41,423 bases of DNA from Helicobacter sp. Lineage in GTDB: Bacteria > Campylobacterota > Campylobacteria > Campylobacterales > Helicobacteraceae. Location of the stretch: positions 1 to 41,423 of the forward strand of contig JAFLSC010000017.1 in assembly GCA_022511145.1 (NCBI GenBank), in the 5' to 3' direction. The position numbers were made by a program, and so were the translations under genes. The notes beneath the pieces are model-generated. The model was given only the letters and a program-made list of their open reading frames with translations. It made no database searches and was not told where the DNA came from. Within the stretch, counting starts at the first letter, position 1; each line of letters opens with the position of its first letter. Positions 33,635-40,083 of this stretch are shown one piece after another.

Positions 33635-34628
33635 AAAAGAATTTGATAAAATCCTCGCGAGTGATACCCCGCTAAGATGTGTTTTGCTTTATGGGGAGGA
33701 GAGTTTTTTATTAAGCTATTATGCCGAAAGGATTGCTCAAAAATCTCCTCAAAAAGAAGCCCAAAAAAACCAATATTATTTTGGCGAATATGATTTTCCT
33801 GCGATTATTTCTCATTTTTCACAAGGCTCATTGTTTGGCGATGAAAATCTTGTGATTTTAAAAACAGACCAAAAAATCCCCAAAAAACAATTAGATACGA
33901 TTGTTAAAACGCTTATAAGTAACCAAAATGGCTATTTTATCTTAGAATTTCACAAAAATGAAAACAAAACTGCTAGTCAATATGCCCAAGATTGCAAAGC
34001 TTTAGCGGCGAGTTTCAAAGCAAAAGATTGTTTTGAGGTGCGGTTTTTCCCGCTTAATATCAAAGAATCCTTAGAGATTTTGCAGCAATATGCCAAGAAG
34101 TTTAATATTAATATTACAGAATTTTTATTGAGAAAGATTTTAGAACAACAAAATTTTGATTTGGGTTTGAGTCTGGCTGAATTGCAAAAATACAGCATTT
34201 TTGAAGAAGAGATTCAAGCCCAAACCATTGATTTTTTAGGCTATGGTTTAGGTAGCGTGGAGTATGAGGAGATTTTGGAATTGCTTTTAAATAAGCGGGA
34301 TTTTTATCCACTTTTAAGGCAATTTATTGAGCAGGGATTTGATGAAATTGAACTTATTAACGAGGTGCAGCGGTATTTTTATCAACTTTTTTTGTTTGCT
34401 AGTCATATTAAAATTAATGGTGATGCAAATTCCCAAGAGGTTTTGGGATATAATCTGCCCCAAGAGATTTTAAATAAAAAAAAGCATTTTGCAATTTTGA
34501 TTCGTCAAGAGCAATACGCTAAGATTTTTTATATTTTAGAGAAATGGCGGGAGGAGACATTTAAGGGAATAAGTAAGGGGAATGGATTTTTGAGTACTTT
34601 AATAAAAATTCAAGAATTATTAAGGTAA
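33627..34628 (+). CDS. holA: DNA polymerase III delta subunit
   Basis: Clamp-loader delta subunit that opens the beta clamp. The 333-aa protein has the HolA start (YKKEFDKILASDTPLRCVLL, then GEESFLLSYYAERIAQ) and the LFGDENLVILKTDQK strand (about 71-85). No Walker A is present, as expected for delta. The C-terminal domain has EILELLLNKRDFYPLLRQFI. It directly follows rnr with an 8-nt overlap, the same order as HP1248-HP1247. There are 71 nt to rpsF. Confidence 0.9.
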   Translation: MYKKEFDKILASDTPLRCVLLYGEESFLLSYYAERIAQKSPQKEAQKNQYYFGEYDFPAIISHFSQGSLFGDENLVILKTDQKIPKKQLDTIVKTLISNQNGYFILEFHKNENKTASQYAQDCKALAASFKAKDCFEVRFFPLNIKESLEILQQYAKKFNINITEFLLRKILEQQNFDLGLSLAELQKYSIFEEEIQAQTIDFLGYGLGSVEYEEILELLLNKRDFYPLLRQFIEQGFDEIELINEVQRYFYQLFLFASHIKINGDANSQEVLGYNLPQEILNKKKHFAILIRQEQYAKIFYILEKWREETFKGISKGNGFLSTLIKIQELLR

Positions 34629-34654
34629 AATTTAATCTTTTATATAAAAAATCC

Positions 34655-34682
34655 TTGCTCTTTTTGCTTTGAAAAAGGGCGG
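34655..34682 (+). promoter_or_regulatory. Stem-loop in the rpsF leader
   Basis: TTGCTCTTTTT and AAAAAGGGCGG pair over 11 positions, including three G-U pairs, around a GCTTTG loop, ending 9 nt before the rpsF AAGGAG site. In many bacteria the S6:S18 complex represses its own operon by binding a leader stem-loop with a CCG element. I do not see an obvious CCG here, so this is only a candidate for that control. Confidence 0.35.
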
Positions 34683-34699
34683 AATCCAAAAGGAGTTTT

Positions 34700-35146
34700 A
34701 TGCGTTTTTATGAAACAATGTTTGTGGTAAAACCCACTCTCACACAAGAGGAAATCGGAGAGAAAATTGATTTTTACAAATCTGTTATTCTCAACAATAA
34801 GGGAGAGATTGCAGCCAATCTTGATATGGGAATGAGAAATCTCGCTTATGAGATTAAGAAAAATAAGCGGGGTTATTATTATGTTATTTACTTCAAGGCT
34901 GAACCTAAGCTAGTCTTAGAACTCGAGAGACTCTATCGTATTAATGAGGATATTTTAAGATTTATTGTCATTAAGTATGAGAGCAAAAAAGAGCAAAAAG
35001 CGTGGGAAGTGCTTGTGGATAGAGCCATTCATAATAAAAAGCCTGCAACGCTCAAAGAACATAAAGAATCAAAAGCAGAAGAAAAGCCTGAAGAAAAAGC
35101 ACCAGAGCAGCCTCAAGGTGAGCAATCCCAAGAGGAAGCTCAATAA
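34700..35146 (+). CDS. rpsF: 30S ribosomal protein S6
   Basis: Binds the central domain of 16S rRNA together with S18. 148 aa: [19 protein letters not shown] at the start, [21 protein letters not shown] (about 40-60, quoted as [14 protein letters not shown]) and [20 protein letters not shown]. The core ends near residue 100. A Glu/Lys/Pro/Gln tail of about 35 residues follows, which makes it longer than the roughly 130-aa E. coli protein. AAGGAG at 5-nt spacing. Heads the rpsF-ssb-rpsR unit. Confidence 0.97.
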   Translation: MRFYETMFVVKPTLTQEEIGEKIDFYKSVILNNKGEIAANLDMGMRNLAYEIKKNKRGYYYVIYFKAEPKLVLELERLYRINEDILRFIVIKYESKKEQKAWEVLVDRAIHNKKPATLKEHKESKAEEKPEEKAPEQPQGEQSQEEAQ

Positions 35147-35158
35147 TAAGGGGCGAGA

Positions 35159-35686
35159 ATGTTTAATAAAGTTATTTTAGCAGGAAACCTCACACGCGAT
35201 GTAGAATTGCGGTATTTACCTAGCGGAAGTGCCTTAGCAAAAATCACTTTGGCAACCAATCGCCGATACAAAAAGCAAGATGGCACACAAGGCGATGAAG
35301 TCTGCTATATCGATGTGAATTTGTGGGGAAGGACAGCTGAAGTAGCCAATCAGTATCTCAAAAAAGGTTCATCAGTGCTTATTGAAGGGCGTTTGACTTT
35401 GGAGAGTTGGAGCGACCAAAACGGACAAAAACGGAGCAAGCACACAATCACAGCAGAAAGTATGCAGATGCTAGGTGGAAATCCTAACAAAGCACAAAGT
35501 AGTGAGGAAAATTATTATAGTGGTGGTTATAGCGGAGAGAGTGAGGGCTATGGCGAGAATTACAGAACTCCTCAAGAAAATAGAGGGTATTCAAAGCCTA
35601 ATTATCAGCAAGCACCTAAACAAGCTCCGCAAAAAGAACCTGAAATTCCTGTTATCAATATTGATGATGAGGAAGTGCCGTTTTAA
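35159..35686 (+). CDS. ssb: Single-stranded DNA-binding protein
   Basis: Tetrameric ssDNA-binding protein, 175 aa. The OB fold occupies about 1-108 (FNKVILAGNLTRDVELRYLP, then VCYIDVNLWGRTAEVANQYL and KKGSSVLIEGRL). A Tyr/Gly/Ser/Gln-rich disordered linker follows, ending in the acidic tip IDDEEVPF that recruits partner proteins. It lies 12 nt after rpsF, between the S6 and S18 genes as in many bacteria. Confidence 0.97.
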   Translation: MFNKVILAGNLTRDVELRYLPSGSALAKITLATNRRYKKQDGTQGDEVCYIDVNLWGRTAEVANQYLKKGSSVLIEGRLTLESWSDQNGQKRSKHTITAESMQMLGGNPNKAQSSEENYYSGGYSGESEGYGENYRTPQENRGYSKPNYQQAPKQAPQKEPEIPVINIDDEEVPF

Positions 35687-35706
35687 AATTTTAAGAAAGG
35701 AAGATT

Positions 35707-35964
35707 ATGGCAGAGAAAAAACGATATTCTAAAAGGTATTGCCGCTACACAGAGGCAAAGATTGATTTTATTGATTATAAAGATGTGGAAATGCTTAAGC
35801 ATTCACTCTCAGAACGTTACAAGATTATGCCACGCCGCTTAACAGGTAATTCTAAGAAATGGCAAGAACGCGTGGAGGTAGCGATTAAAAGAGCAAGGCA
35901 TATGGCTTTGATTCCTTATATTGTCGATAGAAAAAGGGTTGTGGAAAATCCTTTTAAAATCTAA
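35707..35964 (+). CDS. rpsR: 30S ribosomal protein S18
   Basis: Partner of S6 on the platform of the small subunit. 85 aa with [20 protein letters not shown] (about 8-27, quoted as [17 protein letters not shown]), [20 protein letters not shown] (about 45-64) and RHMALIPY. One Cys remains at the N-terminal site that carries zinc in Cys4-type S18 proteins. AAGGAAG lies 6 nt upstream. Third gene of the rpsF operon. Confidence 0.97.
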   Translation: MAEKKRYSKRYCRYTEAKIDFIDYKDVEMLKHSLSERYKIMPRRLTGNSKKWQERVEVAIKRARHMALIPYIVDRKRVVENPFKI

Positions 35965-35982
35965 GATTTTAATAAAGCTACT

Positions 35983-36573
35983 ATGCAAACCACTATGACA
36001 GAAGCCACAGCACCACACAAAACAATGTCAAAAGCGGCGGTTTGTGTTAGTGTTTTTTTCTTTACGGGGCTGATTATTGCCTCTAATTATTTTGTGCAAT
36101 TTCCCATCAATAGCTTTTTGACTTTAGGGGCAATCACTTACCCCTTTACTTTTTTGCTCTCTGATATTATCAGCGAGCGTTATTCCAAGCAAGATGCCCT
36201 AAAAGTCGTTAAAATTGGGATTGTTTGTGCGTTCATTCCGTCTTTCTTTTTGGCTGAACCTCAAATTGCAATGGCTAGTGTCTTAGCTTTTTTTGTCTCT
36301 CAACAAGCCGATATTCATATTTTTTATTGGATTAAATCGCATTTTTCTAAGATTTGGTGGCTAAGAAGTGCGGGTAGCACAGCATTTTCGCAATTTATTG
36401 ACACAATGATTTTCTTTCACATTGCATTTTTAGGGGTAATGCCTTGGCAAAGTGTGTTAATGCTGATGATAGGGGATTATAGCTTAAAGTTGATTTTTGC
36501 TTTTTTAAACACGCCTTGGTTTTATCTCTTTGGTATTAAAATGCAGAAATTCTTAGGAGTTTTACGCTATTGA
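35983..36573 (+). CDS. yhhQ: Queuosine precursor transporter (YhhQ/VUT family)
   Basis: Inner-membrane importer of preQ0/preQ1 or queuine-type precursors. 196 aa and about six transmembrane helices. VUT-family marks: TYPFTFLLSDIISERYS (about 48-64), FFVSQQADIHIFYWIK (about 95-110) and RSAGSTAFSQFIDTMIFF (about 125-142). The start is uncertain: the ATG at 35983 has no clear ribosome-binding site, and Met15 (36025) begins at a more usual place. It lies 18 nt after rpsR and overlaps gmhB by 4 nt. queH, 10 kb upstream in this window, uses the same pathway. Confidence 0.88.
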   Translation: MQTTMTEATAPHKTMSKAAVCVSVFFFTGLIIASNYFVQFPINSFLTLGAITYPFTFLLSDIISERYSKQDALKVVKIGIVCAFIPSFFLAEPQIAMASVLAFFVSQQADIHIFYWIKSHFSKIWWLRSAGSTAFSQFIDTMIFFHIAFLGVMPWQSVLMLMIGDYSLKLIFAFLNTPWFYLFGIKMQKFLGVLRY

Positions 36574-37121
36574 GAAAGTTAGTATTTTTTGATAGAGATG
36601 GGATTGTCAATCTTGAGGATTCTCCTTATGGTTATGAGATTGAAAAGTTTTTTTTTGCACCGGGATTTATAGAGCTTTTTTACAGGCTCAAATCCCAAGA
36701 TGCCCTTTGTATTATGGTTACTAATCAATCTGGCATTCATCGCGGGATTTTTAAAGAACAAGATTTACTCAAACTCCATAATTTTGTGCAAAATTGCCTT
36801 ACCTCAACCCTCACTCTCCCGCTTAGAGAGGCTAAAGCATATCCCAAAAATATAGGTTTTGATGGGATTTATTTTTGTCCCCACACACAAGAGGAAAAGT
36901 GTGATTGTCGCAAACCTAAGCCCGGAATGCTACTTCAGGCTATTAAGGATTTTAATTTGAATTTGGAGCAGTGGGAAAGCTATATTTTGGGCGATAAAGA
37001 AACCGATATGCAAGCAGGATTGCAAGCGGGGGTGAAAAATAGAATCCACATTGGCAGTGAAAATGCACCCACCGCCACACAACATTTTGCTAACCTCAAA
37101 GAAGTTTTGAATCTGTTTTAA
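36570..37121 (+). CDS. gmhB: D-glycero-D-manno-heptose 1,7-bisphosphate 7-phosphatase
   Basis: HAD-superfamily phosphatase for the ADP-heptose that goes into lipopolysaccharide core. 183 aa: FFDRDGIVN (about 5-13, nucleophile Asp7 and acid Asp9), MVTNQSGIHRGIF (about 49-61), the zinc-binding loop CPHTQEEKCDCRKPKPGM (about 103-120) with the catalytic Lys/Arg, and ILGDKETDMQAGLQAG (about 139-154). TTG start overlapping the yhhQ stop (TTGA). AGGAG lies about 10 nt upstream, a long spacing. Last gene of the + strand run that begins with rnr. Confidence 0.93.
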   Translation: MRKLVFFDRDGIVNLEDSPYGYEIEKFFFAPGFIELFYRLKSQDALCIMVTNQSGIHRGIFKEQDLLKLHNFVQNCLTSTLTLPLREAKAYPKNIGFDGIYFCPHTQEEKCDCRKPKPGMLLQAIKDFNLNLEQWESYILGDKETDMQAGLQAGVKNRIHIGSENAPTATQHFANLKEVLNLF

Positions 37122-37151
37122 TCCCTAGCGGTTGCCTAAGAGATTGCTTTT

Positions 37152-37220
37152 GTCATTGCGAGTGAAACGAAGCAATCTCTTTTTGAAATTGCCACGAGCT
37201 CTTGTGACTCTTACAATGAC
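37152..37220 (+). repeat. GTCATTGCGAG-type interspersed repeat, copy 2
   Basis: GTCATTGCGAGTGAAACGAA, then GCAATCTCTTTTTG, AATTGCCACGAGCTC and a closing TACAATGAC. The ends GTCATTG (37152-37158) and CAATGAC (37214-37220) are inverted copies, so the whole 69-nt element can fold on itself. An extra AGAGATTGC just upstream pairs with GCAATCTCT. It fills most of the 146-nt gap between convergent gmhB and the glycosyltransferase. Confidence 0.75.
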
Positions 37221-37267
37221 ACCAAGTTCCGCAACGACTTAGATTGCCATAAAAATTTTTTAAAATT

Positions 37268-38200
37268 TTATTTTTCTATACGCAAACGGAAAGTTAGTTT
37301 GGGGAGAAAAAAGTCTGGCAAAAACAAGCACACAAGAATGCGTAAAGCAAGTAAATTAGGGTAGATTGATAGGCTTTGGAGGATTTTTTTGAAAGCTTTT
37401 TTACGATTCCCGCCTTGTCGGTATAAAAGGGCTGCCATAGCACAAAGCTTGGCTAGATGAGCTGGGCAAACAGCTTTGCGTTCGCGATAAAAGAGCAAAA
37501 TATCTTGTTCGTAATTTTTTACCATTTCTAAAGGATTGTATTTGAGTTTTTGGGTGAGAGATTCAGCGTGAATCCGATAAAATTTTAAGGGTTTATGGAG
37601 ATAATAGCAAGGGCTGTGATGATGCAATCTAAGCCATAAAAGCCCCATATTACCACGCGTTAAATTTTCATTAAAACGTCTTTGCCCTAAAAGTTTTTTT
37701 TCAAAAAGTGTGATAAATTCCCCTTGTAATTTTCCACTCAAGACTTCTTGAAAAGTAATTTCTCGCGATTCATCAAGCCCTTCACCTGAAAGGAATCCAT
37801 CATCGCTACGCGTGCAGTTTGCCATAATAATTCCGTATTTTTTCTCAAATTTTAGATACACCTCAACCATTTGCGAAATTGCTTCTTTAAAAAGCAAATC
37901 ATCATCATCAAGTAAAATTAACAAATCCCCGCTTGCATTATCAATCCCATTGTTGCGATTACCTGCTGAACCTTTGGTGCGAGTGTTTTGAAAAACTTTG
38001 ATATGGGGATAGTCTTGTGCATATTCACAGGCAAAAACAAAAGTATTATCACTAGAGCCATCATCACTTATGATAATTTCTAAATTAGGATAATCTTGCT
38101 CTAAGAGGCTTTCAATGGCTTCGGTGAAAAAATATTCTCGATTAAAAGTTGTGAGTATTACGCTTACTTTTGGCAAATCCCCATAATGACTTAAATCCAT
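37268..38200 (-). CDS. Family 2 glycosyltransferase, PglI-like
   Basis: A 310-aa GT-A glycosyltransferase: VSVILTTFNREYFF (about 9-22), LEIIISDDGSSDNTF (about 36-50), GNRNNGIDNASGDLLILLDDDD (about 81-102; DDDD holds the DxD metal site, quoted as GNRNNGIDNASG and LLDDDD). From memory it follows C. jejuni PglI, which adds the branching glucose to the N-glycan, through the whole length, including a GEF(I/F)..F.KKLL stretch and the FYRIHAESLT region. It lies 9 nt after pglK, which strengthens that reading. Acceptor and sugar cannot be read from sequence. No membrane anchor except a hydrophobic patch near the C terminus. Confidence 0.75.
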   Translation of the reverse strand: MDLSHYGDLPKVSVILTTFNREYFFTEAIESLLEQDYPNLEIIISDDGSSDNTFVFACEYAQDYPHIKVFQNTRTKGSAGNRNNGIDNASGDLLILLDDDDLLFKEAISQMVEVYLKFEKKYGIIMANCTRSDDGFLSGEGLDESREITFQEVLSGKLQGEFITLFEKKLLGQRRFNENLTRGNMGLLWLRLHHHSPCYYLHKPLKFYRIHAESLTQKLKYNPLEMVKNYEQDILLFYRERKAVCPAHLAKLCAMAALLYRQGGNRKKAFKKILQSLSIYPNLLALRILVCLFLPDFFLPKLTFRLRIEK

Positions 38201-38209
38201 ACTTCTCCT

Positions 38210-39904
38210 TTAAATTACCGATTTTTCAAGCTTACCCTTTGTGATTTTATACACTTCATCGCAATCTTGGATTGTGCTTAGGCGATGAGCAATAATCAGC
38301 AAGGTTTTTTCCTTAGAGATTTGGTAAATCTCTGTCATAATTTTTTGTTCTGTTTCTGAATCTAGGGCACTTGTTGCTTCATCAAGCACCAAAATTTCTG
38401 GATTCCCATATAATGCCCGAGCGATTGCTACGCGTTGCTTTTGTCCGCCGCTAAGAGCAATCCCTCCATCACCTACTTTGGTGTGGATTCCTTCTTGCGT
38501 TTGCAAAAAATCATAAAGATTAGCTCTTTGTAGGCACAAAATAAGCTGTTTTTCATCATAATCCCTCCCAAAAGTTACATTATCGGCTATATCACTATCA
38601 AAGAGATAGACATTTTGTGGAATGTAGCCGATTTTTTTTCGCCAAGATTTGAGGTTTTGAGAGTCTAATAAAACACCATCGATAAAAATCTCACCACCGC
38701 TAGGAGTTAAAAGACTCATAATCAAATCCACCAAAGTGCTTTTTCCGCTCCCACTCTCTCCAATAAAAGCAACTTTTGAGCCTTTTTTAATCACAAGGTT
38801 GATATTATCAAGAACTTTTTTTTCACCATAACCAAAACTGATATTTTGGAGTTTAATTTCTTGGTTAAAGGCTAGAGGCAAATCCCCTAACTTAGCAATT
38901 TGAGTTTGAATATCTTGATAGATTATCTCTAGGGAGCGGAAGTTAAAAAGGATTTTATTGTAGGAATCCAAGATTCGATTTACAGAGGGCAAAAGCCTAT
39001 AAAGAGCTAAAACATAGATAGAAAGTAGCGGTAAATAGCTGTTAAGATTTTCTCTATCTGTGATAAAAAGATACAAAACGACTGCAATCATCAAACAAAA
39101 ACCAATCGCCTCTAAAACTAATCGTGGGATATGAAAAAAGGTTTGATTGTGGATATTAGCTAGAGAATATCCCCAAGAACTCTTAGAAAAAGTCTCTATA
39201 ATTGTTTCATCATTGCATTGGAGTTTGATAATTTTATAATTCCCAAAGCTACTTGCAAGGGTTTCAAAGAAATTTTTTTGGTGAATTTCTTTTTGTTTGC
39301 CCTGTTTTTTGATTTTTGTTGATACGAGTTTTGTCATCATAAATCCAAAAAATCCAAGAGCCAAAGTTAAGGCGAAAGTGATTTTAAAATTCACAAACAA
39401 AAGAGTGCCATAGATAAGTAAAACAACGAAAATTTCTGTGATTCCAAAAAGCACAGCCCCAAGTAATGTCGTGAAATTATGAGCCTCTGAAGTGATAGTT
39501 TTAGTTAAATGGCTGGTGTTTTTTTGTAAAAAATCCTGATAATTTAGCCCCAAATAATTTACAAACAATCGCCCCACAATCAAATAATAGCGTCCAAAAG
39601 TAAATCGTGCGAGGAAATATTGATAGATGAGATTAACTAAGCTTCTAAAAAGATAAAAACACAAAAGCACAATCCCAAAAGTAATGACAAAATGATAAGG
39701 GGATTGAAATCCTAATAAATCATAAAAAAAGGCATAATAGGCTTTAGAGTGGATTTGAGAGAAATCACTAGCAACGCTAATAAAAGGGGCAATCGCAGAA
39801 ACGCCAATGAGTTCTACCAAAGAAATTATCAAAGAAAAAATCAGCAAAAAAACGATATAGCGTTTATCGTTTTTAGAAAGAATGATTTTGAGTTGCGATA
39901 GCAT
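38210..39904 (-). CDS. pglK: PglK-type lipid-linked oligosaccharide flippase
   Basis: ABC half-transporter, 564 aa, that flips the undecaprenyl-linked heptasaccharide to the periplasm in N-glycosylation. The transmembrane domain is about 1-330 (six helices, first one FLLIFSLIISLVELIGVSAI). The nucleotide-binding domain is about 345-564, with Walker A GESGSGKST, Q-loop IGYIPQNVYLFDSDIADNVTFG (quoted by its core GYIPQNVYLF), signature LSGGQKQRVAIARALYG, Walker B ILVLDEATSALD and H-loop IIAHRLS. From memory it tracks C. jejuni PglK along both domains, including APFI..ASDFS near the N terminus and ALYRLLPSVNRI. AAAGG ribosome-binding site. Confidence 0.88.
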   Translation of the reverse strand: MLSQLKIILSKNDKRYIVFLLIFSLIISLVELIGVSAIAPFISVASDFSQIHSKAYYAFFYDLLGFQSPYHFVITFGIVLLCFYLFRSLVNLIYQYFLARFTFGRYYLIVGRLFVNYLGLNYQDFLQKNTSHLTKTITSEAHNFTTLLGAVLFGITEIFVVLLIYGTLLFVNFKITFALTLALGFFGFMMTKLVSTKIKKQGKQKEIHQKNFFETLASSFGNYKIIKLQCNDETIIETFSKSSWGYSLANIHNQTFFHIPRLVLEAIGFCLMIAVVLYLFITDRENLNSYLPLLSIYVLALYRLLPSVNRILDSYNKILFNFRSLEIIYQDIQTQIAKLGDLPLAFNQEIKLQNISFGYGEKKVLDNINLVIKKGSKVAFIGESGSGKSTLVDLIMSLLTPSGGEIFIDGVLLDSQNLKSWRKKIGYIPQNVYLFDSDIADNVTFGRDYDEKQLILCLQRANLYDFLQTQEGIHTKVGDGGIALSGGQKQRVAIARALYGNPEILVLDEATSALDSETEQKIMTEIYQISKEKTLLIIAHRLSTIQDCDEVYKITKGKLEKSVI

Positions 39905-39937
39905 AAAAACCTTTAAAAATTAAAATTAATAGGTGCT

Positions 39938-39943
39938 ATTATA
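39938..39943 (-). promoter_or_regulatory. -10 box of pglK
   Basis: TATAAT on the minus strand, 34 nt before the pglK ATG, in AT-rich sequence. No TG extension and no clear -35. It would drive pglK and the PglI-like gene. The rest of 39905-40083 shows no gene or clear terminator. Confidence 0.4.
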
Positions 39944-40083
39944 AAATAAAATCAATATAAACTTATTTAAATTATCCCTTTATAATAGGTTTTGCTAATT
40001 GAAGTGTGAAATGCTAAAAGCAAATCCCAAGCTTGTTATACAAAAATAAATCACAAAAATGTGCTATAAAAGCAATCTTTACA

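Noticed and set aside
34965..35732. + strand ORFs overlapping rpsF and ssb in another frame
   Set aside because: Frame-shifted shadows of Glu/Lys-rich and Tyr/Gly-rich coding tails.
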